A stretch of 64,000 bases of DNA from Pleurotus djamor (Eukaryota; Basidiomycota; Agaricomycetes; Agaricales; Pleurotaceae), in assembly GCA_029747585.1 (NCBI GenBank), contig JAPEVF010000233.1, forward strand, positions 1-64,000, given 5' to 3'. The notes under the pieces are model-generated. The model was not told the DNA's origin and did not search any database. It worked only from the letters and a program-made list of their open reading frames with translations. The first letter of the stretch is position 1; each line of letters opens with the position of its first letter. Positions 1 to 12,042 of the stretch are shown one piece after another. The position numbers were made by a program, and so were the translations under genes.

Positions 1-783
1 GTTCTCTGTTTCGAGAGCTTGCTCGTGGGGCTGGCTCTTTTCCGCGGTTTCCAGGCCATCTTGTCCGATGGATCATTATTCAGAAGTGGGAGGGCGCTGG
101 TGAATGTGTTGATCAGAGATTCCGTACTGTACTTTTTGGTGTACGTTTTTCCCGGCGTTCCTCCGTTTGCATATGGCATCACTGACATTTTTCCATCATT
201 ACAGCATGTTCGCGACGTATCTGACAAATATGTTGGTGTGGATTGGCGCTCCTGTACGTCTTCATTTACGCCCTCAATCTTCTGATGATACCTAAGCTAA
301 CTCCCTCTATCTCCATGCGCTGTCCCGACGGCCGCCCTACAGCAAAGTCTACTTGAGGTTCCAATTGGATTTAGCGTTGCCATGTCCTGCGTGCTTGGAA
401 ATCGGATAATCCTCAACGTTCGCCGTACCACTCGTGACGCCGAGCGAGCCAAGGCTGCTCGTGAAGAAGCCCTCGCCTCACATCTCACATCGTCTAAAGG
501 CCCCATCCTCAGCCCCAGCCATTCCTCAAGAACACATAATCCTCCTACCTTGCCATACAAATCGAAACATCATAAGCAAGCATCAAGCCGCGCTGACTAC
601 GACACGAGCTTCTTCTCACCGCCGTTACCTGACGATCCCGAGAATTTCGTTGAATATGAAACACCCTCATTCTCAACCACCATCACCGATGTGGAACTGC
701 GGGAACTACGGACGATGAAAGCTGATATACCTGCCTGGACAGACCCAGAACGAGGTGATACTCGAATAGGCTGGGCGATATGA
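1..783 (+). CDS. DUF6533-type membrane protein, C-terminal part (5' cut by window)
   Basis: Three exons can be joined: from the window start to 140, 205-253, and 343-783. The introns are gtacg...acag and gtacgt...acag. The joined product has a hydrophobic stretch (about LYFLVMFATYLTNMLVWIG), then a second one ending in the motif SCVLGNRIILNVRR, followed by a long polar Ser/Pro-rich tail ending in a TGA. That pattern (last membrane helix, then a G-N-R-x-x-L-N-x-R-R motif, then a cytoplasmic tail) is characteristic of the large Agaricomycete DUF6533 family of multi-helix membrane proteins. Their function is unknown. The N-terminal DUF6533 box would lie upstream of the window. The identification rests on the conserved C-terminal membrane motif only. 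Confidence 0.7.
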
Positions 784-1305
784 TCCACCCTTTGTCACTC
801 TTTTTACCCTTCGCTTTTCTGTATATAGATTTGTCTGCGGACGTTTTTCTAGCTCCATACCTCCCTCATTTATTGGGTCCTTCTCATACACATTTCATAG
901 TTAGCAAGTACTCGTACAACACATCCACAATCCTGTATTCTAAGTAACTGATATCAAGGAATTCTCGGTCGAAACGCCTCAGATCCCCAGTTCAGATTCC
1001 CCACCCTGCCTTCCATCTCTCCCCTGTCTGCACGTGGCTGTCTGTCGACGCGTCTCTAGTCACGAGATGGCTTTCATTCTTCGCTTCTCCCATAGCCCTA
1101 GTGCTCGAGTCGTACACTCATCAGTCGCAGATGAACCTTGATACGCGTATACTACGCAAGGGCACCCCTCAAAGCTGTTTATGCCTAGACCAGGAGCCAA
1201 GCTTGGCTTACCCTTGGGACAATGGTCGGACAATGGCGAGCGCTTCTTAAAAGTAAGCTCAAGCTTTCACCACCACCTTCACGCCTGCATATCTAGCATC
1301 TCGAG
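784..1305. other. Intergenic, nothing recognised
   Basis: No open frame with coding character, RNA gene or clear repeat was seen between the two genes. The last 60 bases are pyrimidine-rich (CTTTCACCACCACCTTC), as is common just upstream of fungal start codons. Confidence 0.6.
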
Positions 1306-2524
1306 ATGAAGAGAGATAGAGCCTCCGATGGAGACATCATACACCGACAGCGTACGCCAGAGCCTCCACAGCCCCCTCCTGGGTTGCCACCGGCCTTGTA
1401 CCATCTGGTCATGGATGGATTTACAACCCCTCCAGGACGGGCATCGCCTGGAAATGGGGAACGATGGGCCGTTCCTTCATCTCTGGACGACTACTACGAT
1501 GAAGAGCCTACTCGATCGGCTTCTTCTCAACCAGTTCACCCGGCTTGCGATTCTCTTTTACCATCCCCCGATGAACCGATCGGGACTGAAGTTCAGCAAC
1601 AAGTTCAACGTCGTGTTCGCGAGATTCTTCATCGCCCGGAGGATAACATGTCTTACTGCATGGTCACCAACTTCCGCGAAGATATGATGGTGCTCCATTA
1701 CGTCCAAGTTATTTCTTCTGAAATAGAGCATCCTGTGGTACGTTGTCGTGAAATCTAAACGGTACGGTTGCTCATCTGTAGCGTCTCTCTGTAGCAAGAT
1801 AAACTTGGGTGGTCCTGGTCGCTTCGACACGGCGAACTCGATCTCAATACACCTCAGAATCTCATGATTCGTATGTTCGCCCTTTCTATCCAGTACTTTA
1901 GAAATTGATCTGCCTCCTTAGTGGAGACGTCTGTCCGTACACTGTACCGCCGCCCATCAAACTGGTTCTGGTTACCCCAGGATACACAGATCATCGAGAC
2001 TTTGCATGATCGCTATGTCACGGCCGGAAAAAACCAGAGGTACTCTCCCAGTCAGGTGCGATCCCATTTGAGCTCGTCTTGAAGCACAGAACTCACCGTG
2101 GGCGTTTGTTTCTCAGGCTTATACCTCTCTAGGATCATCTTCTTTCACTGCCAAGTTGATTCTATCAGCTGGTCTTCAAAAATCGATTGCGTTTGCCCAG
2201 TATATTGGACCCTACCCAGAAGACGAAGACGAAGACTTTACTCCTGACGTCAGTTATCTCCAGTTCGACTATCCCCCAGTTCGGGAAATCCATATCCCTC
2301 CACACTACCTGATATTTGATGTCGGGAAGAAACTGAGTGCCCGGTACCCCTACGCATCGAATTGGGATGAGATACGTGCCAACGTTCCCAACGACTACCT
2401 TCAGACCACGACCGAGGATGAGAGGTTGTTGAAGTTGTGCTTTGAGATTTACATCGCGTGGATGGACTCTGAGCCCACGGAAGACTGGTTGGCGGATCCC
2501 GTTTCACAAGAGAGGGGTTCTTGA
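1306..2524 (+). CDS. Divergent HNH-nuclease-like Agaricomycete protein
   Basis: Four exons: 1306-1737, 1795-1870, 1922-2055, 2117-2524, with gtacg/gtatg/gtgcg donors and tag/cag acceptors and a continuous frame. The product is about 350 residues. It has a Pro-rich N-terminus, then a segment with CMVTN, a His-poor middle (LHYVQ), LGWSWSLRHGELDLNTPQN, and near the end IPPHYLIFDVGKKL. The order C-x-V-T-N ... L-x-W-x-W ... L-D/N-x-x-x-N ... P-H-x-x-I-x-(N/D)-x-x-K-K-L resembles the Agaricomycete HNH-type family. I do not see the catalytic His-Asn-His residues in place, so it may be catalytically dead or only distantly related. The exon structure is well supported; the family name is tentative. 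Confidence 0.5.
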
Positions 2525-2691
2525 GGACATTGTTGCTCGCGAGTGGATTATTCTCAAAATAAATGTAAAATGTAACATTAGTCTCGCATCAAACTGAGAC
2601 GTTATTGGAGTTTGACTAGGCTCAGGGACCCTCACTAAGTAGCTCAAGGCACAAACTCTTCTACTCTACACAGAAAAGCGGCAATCTACGA

Positions 2692-3776
2692 CTATGCTTC
2701 GGGTCTCCTGGAAGTCTGTCATCTGGTTCCACATGAGAAATGTGATGCAAACATATTGGGTGCTCGACTTACCCAATAAGAAGGGCCTCCCAGATATTCC
2801 TGAATCACAGATGCCTTGCAGTCTAGATGATGTTGATCAGGTGGTTGACTCTCAAGGTTGCGATGGAACGCAGGAGGTTCCGACGTACTGAAAGTTACCT
2901 CCTCGAGGGAGGAGAATGTGAAGACGGACAGGGACCCGAAAGCAAAATTAGAATTTAGCACGGGCTATAAAAATGAGTGGAGTACTCAGGACTTCAACAG
3001 TCGAAACGGAGGGAATGACGCAACTCACGTTATCGAACATGACACTCCATTGGGTACCTGACGACCCATCAACAAATCCCATCTGGGTTCCATTGTCCAG
3101 ATCAATGCTGTCTTCGTAGTCGGCCGTGAAGGTGAAGATGTTCGTCCCACCATTGTTGAACATCTGCATATCCTGTGTGAACGAGATGGGGTCTGTGTAT
3201 GGGTAGACATATTTATTCGAGGATAAATGATGCAAAAAAGAGTAAACAGCTTACAGCTCCACGAATTTCCACTCTGGATCCCTGAGTTTGATGGAGGAAG
3301 TTGTTTCACAGCCGCCGAACCACCTGGTGGATTTTGCAGAGATACATTATACCGATATTCCATCGTATCCTGCTTGTACGACCCGGTTGCAGCTGATCCA
3401 TAATGAACGAGGACAACGCAGACGGAGCCGCCTTCAGAAGCAAAATTGTCGCTTGGTTGAGCATAAGTAACGTAGACGTAAGCGTCGATGCGCCAGGTGA
3501 GGGTTTCATAGAGTGTCTCTGTGCTGCCTGATGTCCTGGTCAGTTTCACGTTGTCCCAGACGGTAAATGTTTGTCTAGCGATGGATTCAGAATCAACGAT
3601 CATATATAGGAGGGAGGACGTACATACCGTCGCCAGTAATCCGTTCCCGGGGGAGGAGTAAGTTTGTTGACATATTGATTGTATTCAGCTCGTGGAACAG
3701 GTTTGGCAATAACCTGCTGTTCCGTTGGCGTGTCGTCGACACCAATCGGGTCGGTGGAAGTACCGGCATTGGACAT
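2692..3776 (-). CDS. Unrecognised five-exon gene, about 282 residues
   Basis: On the minus strand five exons join in frame: 3776-3628, 3574-3255, 3192-3029, 2964-2773, 2715-2692. Phases add up exactly (849 nt). Donors include GTATGT, GTAAGC, GTGAGT and GTAAGT; all acceptors end in AG. The start chosen is the first Met after an in-frame stop (MSNAGTSTDPIG). The protein has an acidic or polar N-terminus, an aromatic and Thr/Tyr-rich middle (VWDNV; WRIDAYVYVTY), a Gly/Asp-rich part (FNNGGTNIFTFTADYEDS) and a charged C-terminus. No signal peptide or membrane helix is evident. The alternating hydrophobic/Thr pattern suggests a beta-rich fold. I do not recognise the family. Confidence 0.6.
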
Positions 3777-4200
3777 GGTTTGCGTGCTTGGCTCTGAAGG
3801 TACAGTGACCCGGGCTTTGGGAGATGGTGCGCGACGGGAATGTGACCGCTTAATCGTGGTGACTTATAGGCATCGAAAGTCGTCTATTGGAATATTCCAT
3901 AATTCACGGGCTGATAATGGATCAAACGGAGTCCAAACTGACAGCCTGTTTTGTGTCATTTCCAGGAATCGGACGCGGCGGAAGTGAGTGCGGCGGGGTT
4001 CAACGTTCACGTTCAGGTGCCAGGAACGGGGAGAATACCGAAGTCGGGGGGAATCTCGTCCCGGGGACGATTGCAGCCACAGGAGTGTCGTCGTTATCGG
4101 ATGGCAGGGAAGCTGGCGTAGATGCACAATAATCATTACATTTCTTTGTTTGCAGCGTCCGAGGCTTCGCTCTTTCTTTGCTCTTTCTCTTGTCGCGTCC

Positions 4201-4270
4201 ACATAACTGCCATAGCAGGAAGAGAACCTATGAAGACATAACTGCCATAGCAGGAAGAGAACCTATATCG
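4201..4270. repeat. 35-bp tandem duplication (two copies)
   Basis: The segment CATAACTGCCATAGCAGGAA and the 15 bases after it occurs twice head to tail (about 4202-4236 and 4237-4271), nearly identical over the unit. It lies upstream of the minus-strand gene that starts at 3776. Confidence 0.85.
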
Positions 4271-4980
4271 AAGCGTCTGTCCACAAGAAGGGCTTAGAGG
4301 TTGGGATTCAGAATATTCAAGCATAAAGTTCGGACTCACGAGCGTTAGAGTCATGGTGGGGGAGCAAAATTTGTGCTTTGACTGTGGGAAGCCGTACCTG
4401 ACCGTGTGACCGATGGGATAACCGTGGAAATGTGTGACCCTGGAAGCTGGCCAGGAACCCATGTTTCCAGCCTGCTTCCACCAATTTTCATCCGTATCAT
4501 AAACCTTCAATTACTTCTCAGATGATAAATGCGATCTTTATATCCCCTCCAAGACTCGGAAAGCTATTGCAATGATTCAACGGCTTCACGGCCTCAAATC
4601 AATATTGGACGTGCACAGAACTAGTCTCACACTCTCCCTAGCTCGGAGTCCCGAGCCTTCGCATAGCACTAGCATGCACGCATTCGTAGACGGAGATCCT
4701 CGTGGTCTTACTCTCCTCATCATATGGCAGATGCGGTTGCCTGATGTGTTCGAACGGCAGGGGGACCGTCAGTACATTCATTGACATCCCACACACGGGG
4801 TTGATCCAATTGGTTTATAGTCACGAGCTTCTACGTGCCACGCCCGCGAGGAGAGCGTTTTAGCTAAAACCTATACTTGGTGGGAACACAAATCCAGCTG
4901 AGAACAAAAGCCTGTGAAGCTCATTTTCTATGTGAGTAGCGTGTTCTCAAGTCTTACCCTGACTTTCCAACTAATTCATC

Positions 4981-6191
4981 ATGACTTTAGGTGTCGCTCT
5001 CATCACTGGTGCCAGTCGAGGGATTGGTCGCGCTGTCGCCCTGCGTTTAGCCAAGGATGGCTATGATATTGCGCTGAATGACCTTCGGGCGAACTCTAAA
5101 CACGCCGAGAGTGTGAAAGAAGAGATCTCACGGATTGGTAGGCGTGCATGCGTCGTCCCCGCAGACGTGAAGCGCGAAGAAGAGGTCATTGGGATGGTTG
5201 AGGAGACTGTAAAGACACTTGGAAGCTTGAACGTGGTACGTCTCTCTCCGCCATCCATCCATCCACATCTTTTTCATACGCTCTCCGTAGATGGTAGCCA
5301 ATGCGGGAATTGTCCACCTGGCTTCTATATTCGAGAGTTCGCCCACAACTCTTTGTCTTTTCTACCTTCTAATGGCCCCCCGATTTCTTAGCTTCCGCTG
5401 AGGTCTGGGACGAGATACAGGCCGTCAACGGACGCGGTGTATTTCTGTGCTATAAGTACGCTGCTAAGCAAATGATTGCGCAAGGCTCCGGTGGGAGGAT
5501 CATTGGCGCATCTTCAGTCGGAGGAAAACAAGGTCAGACCTGTTCCTCACTCTTCCTCAAGCGGTTTTCGCTGACATGGGAATGACAGGAAGCGGATTGA
5601 TGGCTACCTACTGTGCTAGTAAGTTCGCTGTACGAGGTCTCACGCAATCTGTCGGTTCGTACACTTTATGCTTGTTGTCGTCCCATCCCATTCAAGAACA
5701 CCTCTTCGTAGCCAACGAGCTTGCTCCCCACGGTATCACTGTGAATGCATATGCTCCAGGGCCAATTACAACGGCTATGAGTAAGCACAACCTCTCTTAT
5801 ATCCACACCAGCTCTCAAAACTAGTTTCAGTGGGACAAATACGCGAGATGTCAGGGAACTCGGACGAAAGACATCAACATGTGAGCCGACCCAGTATTTT
5901 CTCCCCACATTTCATCTTAAAGCTATCGTTATCCCCAGGAATTGGATATGGTTCCACTCAGGCGCTATGGTGAACCCGAGGAGGTCGCTGCCCTCGTCTC
6001 GTTTTTGGCCTCCCCTGGTGCAGCCTACATTACTGGTCAGTCCGTTCGCGTCTGCCTTGAAGTCATTATAGAGTATTCATCGTGCTTCTCAGGTCAAAGT
6101 GTTTGTCATTGTCCATGCTCATAGTTTCAGAGACTCACACCACGTACTACTTGTATAGGTTTCGATCAATGGCGGCCGTTTCTGCGATTGA
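4981..6191 (+). CDS. Short-chain dehydrogenase/reductase (SDR), diacetyl/acetoin-reductase-like
   Basis: Nine exons: 4981-5235, 5291-5336, 5392-5532, 5589-5654, 5712-5780, 5831-5880, 5939-6035, 6093-6100, 6159-6191. The classical SDR signature is complete: N-terminal cofactor motif TGASRGIG (residues about 9-16), NAG after the first junction, GASS with the catalytic Ser, YCASK (catalytic Tyr-x-x-x-Lys), the PG motif (YAPGPITT) and C-terminal TGQSVSINGG. Length is about 255 residues, normal for a single-domain cytosolic SDR. The acidic residue after beta-2 (NDLRANS) makes NAD(H) preference plausible. The nearest functional label from memory is the diacetyl/(S)-acetoin reductase group, but substrate cannot be read from sequence. 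An unusual feature is the 8-nt exon 8 encoding part of the GQS motif. Confidence 0.88.
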
Positions 6192-6485
6192 CTGGATGGT
6201 TTGGCTTGGGCTTTACATGTCTTAGGATCCCTATCGAGCGCCATATCATTGGTGATTGGTATACAAACAATGAATGCCATTCTGCCTCTTTTACCGTTGA
6301 CCAATTCAGGAGTCATTGAGACCTTGATGGGAGGGCCTTCACGCTCAATCGAAGAAACATTTTGTAGTCCCATGCCACCTGCTACAATGCCCACCTCACT
6401 GCTGCTCGACTTCATCTTGGCTTCGTCTTCAAATTCTTATCCGAGGAGACATCATCATTCGGGATGGGTAAATATGGAAGAGACA

Positions 6486-8113
6486 TTAGAAGAGAGTTTC
6501 TCGGTCAACATGGGTAAACTCCTCAAATACGGTAGTGTTAAAGTCACATCTCCCAACCATGAGAGTAGGCAATCGCTTCCCGCGTTCAGACCGCGTTCTC
6601 AGAATATTCAACAATGGTCCCCTACTCTCTTCATCATTCAAGGCCCATTCACTGACTGCCAGAGTTTCTAGGAATGGATTGACGAGCTCCTCGGTTGGGC
6701 TGAGTGTATTCACGAGCTCATTAAGAACGGATATATGACAGAATGTGGTCGTGATCTTCTTCGCAAATCGAAAGATTCTCAGAAGATTGGACATGAGACC
6801 TGCGCTCGTGGGCGAGAATAGGCATGCAAAGGACAGGGTGCTGACGCAGTCGCGTGCATAGGCCTGAATGATGCGGATGTTTTCGTCGAGTGGCTGCGCT
6901 GTGATACACCAAATGAGGGAGATGTGAAGAATTGGAGGGTCGCCTTTTTCCTTTGAATGGTTGATAGAAAAGCGATAGTTGTGAACTTCTTGTATTCCTA
7001 CCCCTGAAACTTCGACAGATACTGGTTCGTTGGTCCGCACCGAGGATAACCTTGCGAAGAGGAACGCGAGGTTCGAGAAATAACCAACCTCTGGACGAGT
7101 ACCACTAAAACGGACGGATACGGCAGTGTATTCAGGGAACGTGACAAGAGCAAAGAAACGAGAATCGGAGGGATCGTCGAAGTCAAGAGTTAGCTGTTTG
7201 AGTTTTGCAAGGAATACAGGGGGCGAGTGGAATGCTTGAACGACCGAGAAATCTTGTGTCTCTTGGATAGTCTTCACATTAACATCCTCGACATTTAGAG
7301 CATTACGTAGGAGCCGAACTAGCCAGTGCAGCGAAAATTTGTGGTTGGAGATACGGGACCGGACCGTGATGCTGGTCAAGCAAGGAAAGGAAGGGATGGC
7401 GGCTTCTTCATCCCAGAAAGGAGCTTCGTGAAGCTCCAGAGAGCGGAGGGGAGAAACTCCAGCATGGATGATCCCTTTGAGCAAGGGGTAGGCAGCATGG
7501 TTTCGCTATGCAGGATCTCGAGGTAGACACAAAGGGAACGTAATTGGGGAGCTGATGTGCGCGAACATAGATCGGCGATCCGTTTCATCAAGAGCGAAGT
7601 ACGTGGAATTGGTGTGGTAGACTTCAGCGTGAGGTTGACGACCCGTTCACTGATAAGTATCTGTGGCCAAGAGGCGTGAAGCGACCTTCCAAAATCTCCG
7701 GTGGCGCCGTCGGGGTTGCAACGGGACGGTGATATGTAGTGACGACCCCGCAGAGCGAGCAAGGAACTTGAGTGAAAGCCGTGGAGAGGCCAGATGAATG
7801 AACGACCAAAAGGTTCCATCAAGGCTCAAGGCAACCTCCCTGAAACGCTTGCAAATACTGGCAACGTGGACGCGAGTATCCATGCTGCGGTCGCATGCGG
7901 CAAAAATATGACCAAGCACGTCGTCGGAGAGCTTGCAGATTGCACTATGACCGTTTCGCTGTGTCTTCAGGGCTTGAATACACCTCTCATGGTGCGCGAT
8001 TTCTTCGTCAACACTGTTCTGGGCTGCGATATCGGTGAATATGGCCTAGGGTTTGTACGAGGTGGCGGAATCGCATCAGGGATCATTTCAGAAAATGTCA
8101 TGTTATGTACCAT
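6486..8113 (-). pseudogene. F-box/LRR-type protein with two homopolymer frameshifts
   Basis: Minus-strand reading gives an N-terminal helix rich in charged residues (DEEIAHHERCIQALKTQ) and an F-box (LSDDVLGHIFAAC), then VCKRFR-like ICKRFREVAL and W-S. This is the usual start of Agaricomycete F-box proteins. A long leucine-rich, LRR-like C-terminal part follows and ends at 6486. The start is most likely the ATG at 8113-8111, with a 65-bp intron 8110-8046. The frame changes twice with no splice signals, once in a CCCC run near 7705 and once in a CCCC run near 7478. Protein similarity to the expected family continues on both sides of each break. Either the gene is disrupted or the two C-runs have wrong lengths. 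F-box proteins are substrate receptors of SCF ubiquitin ligases; no target can be inferred. Confidence 0.65.
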
Positions 8114-8338
8114 GGCTGTTGACGTTATTCACAGTGAGGACGCTCGAACTTGGGTTATTATCGAGGACAGGACAGCAAAATGAGGGTTGCGATTTATCGT
8201 AAGAACTAAACCAAGCGCCCATGCATGACAGTGCCAAGCGTTTTCGGCGCCGACCATGACCTGCAGAGGTCGCTGCGTACGAGGGTGAACCGCAATTCGA
8301 TCGTCTTCCAAGGACAGATAGCAGCTTGAAAGGGTATG

Positions 8339-10419
8339 TTACAAGTTATAGACAAACCAAGCACTCTGATCACCCAATCCCTCCGCTTCATCACTCTTCA
8401 CCCGGCTCGCCCTAAAGATCGCCTTTTTCTTGTTCTCGTTCCACAGATACAGCAAGTTCCCCGCGGAGAAGACAATCATTCCTACCGAGAAGACAAGCAA
8501 AATGATCGTCGCTTTCGTATATTTGGGCGGCGGAGAGAGGGAACCCCCCAGGAGCCAGGTAGCTAGGATACCTCCAGAGTTGGTCATGATGAATCCGATA
8601 GCTATTGCCGTCGCACGACGGACGTGCGGTGCTGCGTTATTCGCGCTCCAAGTTGAAAGTGCGGGCGCAGAGCAGTATGTCCCAGTTACGGACAGGAAGA
8701 GGCTGCCATATTGGACGGAGTGGGAGGTTGATCCTATGTACAAATCAGATGTGTCAAAGGCGTACAGAAAGAACGAAGGCTACGATATAAGACGTACCTA
8801 GAAACATTGCAAATCCAATAACACAGAGGACCGAGCAAAATATGGTGGTCAATCCCCTGCATCGGTAACGATCCGATATGTACGCTATCACGGTTGAAGA
8901 CACAAAGGCAGTTGCAAAAGGAGGAACACTCATGAGTTGGGCACGAGTTGCGGTGTACCCTAGGCCTTGAACGATGGACGGAGTAAAACTGTTGTTGAAA
9001 ATGAACTATAGAATAATTGGTAGGAGGAAGACGGAGACGCACTATGCAAGTGAATATAGGATTGTGCCTATGTATTCGAGTTGAGACAGCTGCTTTGATG
9101 GGGAAAGAGGAGAACAGACCAGCAAAAAAGAAGGCAACCGCCAGAAACCACACCTGCGGGAGCATGAAAGCTCTACCAACTTCGACCCAGCTAAACCTGT
9201 CTGAATGTTCGTTCCCGATAGAACTATCCTCTTGCAATTTTCGAAGAACATATTGCTTCTCTTCTTCACGAAGAAAAGAGGCATGAGCCGGTGACCGGGG
9301 CATCATGAAAAACGCGATGACTCCAAAGACGACTGTGAACAACCCTTCGAGGATGAATATCCATGCCCACCCGGGTCGATTACCAACGCCTTGCATGTTG
9401 ATGATACCGAACGCAAGGAGGCCAGAGAATGCCCCCGAAATGGACGCAGCGGAAAAGAACGCCGATATACTGGTCGTTCAAAGTGAAACAATCAGAGTCT
9501 GATGGCTTGGGTTGTAGCCAAAACGATTTCACATACCGGCTTTGAAGTCGCTGTCGCGGGTAGAAAAGCGACATATAAAGCACTAGCCCTGGGAAGACGC
9601 CACCTTCAAAGAGACCCAGAAAGAACCGACACGCAAGCAGCCCGCTGTAACTGTGTACGACGCCTACGCAACCCATGAAATGACAGTGAGATTAGAGACA
9701 ATCTCGGGGCTTGCCTTGAAGAACCGTGACAACTCCCCATGCTGTCAGCATCGCAGGGAGCATCAGATTCGGACCAACGACCTAGAGAGAGGGAGGAATC
9801 AATAGGATGAGATACCACGGACTTGATTGGTACGTACTCGAAGGAGTAGATTTGCCGGCAGCTCCGCAGCAATATACGGTCTATCCAAATGAAGTCGATA
9901 TGAGAGGTAGGAACATGGAGTCGAGCTCACACGTAGGTCACGGTCAATGCCACGCTGTACTGACGGATAAACGACAAGGAATGAATATGTCTGGCCATGA
10001 TCTAATGGGAAGATGTCACCCACTTGGTGATTGCTCATTTTGAGGTCGTGTTGTAGACCAGCGACGCGAGCATTCCCTAGGTTCGTTCGGTCCTACGGAA
10101 AAGGTCAAAGCAAGGGGAAAGCATCAGTAGAGACGTTCGACAACGCCAGCTTATTTGACTGACGAGAAAAGAAAGAAAGTAGAACATTGCAACGACTAGA
10201 CCTTCATCAGTGTTTTCGCGCACGAAGGGAGCAGAGAAGGTGCGAACTGGGTAACAACCACATATCCAACTTCCTCCACACCACCCTTTCAAGTCGCTCG
10301 TTTACAACAAGCGAGGGCGCTGAAGGTACATCGCTGAAGGAGCGACCAAGCTCCACATTACCCTTCTCGTTAGAAGCAACGCGGGTTGGTGGTAGAGACG
10401 GGCTTCCTGAGCTCTTCAA
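8339..10419 (-). CDS. MFS transporter, Dal5/allantoate-permease-like (anion:cation symporter family)
   Basis: Eleven exons on the minus strand: 10419-10248, 10195-10164, 10092-10024, 9959-9931, 9880-9838, 9781-9715, 9663-9537, 9469-9120, 9067-9043, 8988-8798, 8733-8339. Landmarks: RKLDMWLLP before helix 1, FLDRTNLGNARVAGL, VPYIAAELPANLLLR, ACRFFLGLFEGGVFPG, WAWIFILEGL, AYFTPSIVQGLGY, ATAIAIGFIMTNSGGI, and a C-terminal YLWNENKKK. These are hallmark motifs of fungal Dal5-type transporters, which carry allantoate, vitamins or other small organic anions across the plasma membrane. Length (about 490 residues) and 12-helix layout fit. One intron (9714-9664) uses a GC donor. Substrate is not predictable from sequence. 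Confidence 0.9.
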
Positions 10420-12042
10420 GTCGAGTAGCAGGGACGAGAAGGGGGGTGAAGACAGAAGTAAACTAGCAGCGGGGTAGATATAAATAAGTATTTGATGGTC
10501 GTTTGATGGATCAGCGTACCGAGCTCAATCCATGCTTCACATCAACACGGGCAAAGCGACAAACGAGCAGGACTTTGATGGTGGGGCATTCAAACGGCTA
10601 GAATATTGTGATGGCCGATGTGGTACCGGTGTGCACGGAGGTCTCCAACTGAGGACAGTCTGCAGGGCATGACAAGATGTGTGTATCTGTCGGTCGAGAA
10701 AAAGTGTGAGGTGTCTAGAGGACCGCGATTACATGACGTTCGGTGGGGTCACGCCTATATAAAACGAGTACATCGAAGTCCCATGAATAAAGGCCGCATT
10801 GGCTCCGAAGGCTCGCCTGAGCAAACTCCAAAGGCGTAGAGACTTCACTTACGACATGACGGAATCGCCAAGTTAGCGTTCGGTTAGAAGTCAGGCACAG
10901 GATCGACGGTGCTCGGAATGACGATGAATGCAGGGGACCGTTTGGTTGCGATGAATTCCGAGGACATCCAATGGACCATCTGGTAGGGAATTCGTTATAC
11001 GGTTCGCAAAGAAATCCCAAGTGGATCATGCGTAGTTGAGGGCTTTGAACGCGGTAGGCAGAGCAGAGAGTGTCTGAGGGACGCCTGGCCCTATGGGTGG
11101 CCGCTGAGATGTAGAGTAGTGGAGTATCATTTTCGTGTTGGGGATGCTTGTAGCAAGTGAGCATGATCCAGGCCTTGAATGCAGAGAGAAAGGATGTCAT
11201 ATTATTAAATAATACTATTATCCTCATGGTACGTTGAGACCACGGATCAGACGAGGGAAGCGCCGAGGCGCTCATAGTTCAACCACCTGAATCAGACAGG
11301 AGCATGCCCTTTTAGGGGCCGCGGTTTTCAATTTTCTTCGCTACCCGGGACCTTTCTTCATCTCAAGCCACACACCCAACTTCCCATCTCGAAGATGTTG
11401 ATGAATCGATGAATGGCGACATTTAATGCATCGTCGGTCCTCGGCGCACGATACTCATAATGTAAGTCACTTTCCCCTACGTGCCTCCCGGACGTTTGTT
11501 CAATAAGGCCCCAATCTCAAGGATACGCCATACTGATACAGGTCTCCGATACGTGGCGCATGGACAGAGAAAAAGTGAAAGCGCCATTCTCCGGCAACAG
11601 CATTAAATTTCAATGCCACACAGAAACGGACATCAAATGACGGTCTTGAGCCTGTCCGCCACCGTTCGCCTTCAGCGACCTTCACTCTCACAAAGCCGGA
11701 TGCTTATTGCATTAGATAGCTTACACGGACGCTCATTCGCCACTGTTGCCTCTCCATACCATGAACATCTGCTCGTGAGGACAACCCGGATTCTTCGAGT
11801 ACTTACATGGTCATATCGAAGCCTGAGGTATTGAGTCTACAGGAATGATGACAGTAAGCTCCATCCAATATCTGCATCCAGTCCGATGCCCATGGGGAGG
11901 TTGTGTAGACACGCTTGACTCAAACCTAGGCTCTTTCAGTTATAAGAAGGCCGTCTCCAAACCCTCATTTCCCCCCATTACATTTGTACAAGCTTGTCGA
12001 TTCCTTGGTAGACGCTGAATCTCGGAGTCTCCGATTTTAACC
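10420..12042. other. Intergenic, no convincing gene
   Basis: A 186-codon open frame (11275-10715, minus) has no recognisable motif and low coding character, so it was not called. The final 100 bases hold the TATA-type promoter of the first HsbA-like gene. Confidence 0.5.
11941..11946 (+). promoter_or_regulatory. TATA box of HsbA-like gene 1
   Basis: TATAAG lies about 100 bp upstream of the start codon at 12043. HsbA-like genes 3 and 5 have TATA boxes at almost the same distance, which supports a real core promoter. Confidence 0.6.

Noticed and set aside
3864..4510. Overlapping minus-strand frames upstream of the five-exon gene
   Set aside because: They include the 35-bp tandem duplication and have no conserved features. 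The gene's own start at 3776 follows an in-frame stop.
7624..8183. Plus- and minus-strand frames overlapping the F-box gene
   Set aside because: Shadows of the F-box coding sequence in other frames.
10715..11275. 186-codon open frame on the minus strand
   Set aside because: No motif, no splice partners and composition like surrounding intergenic DNA; length alone is not enough.
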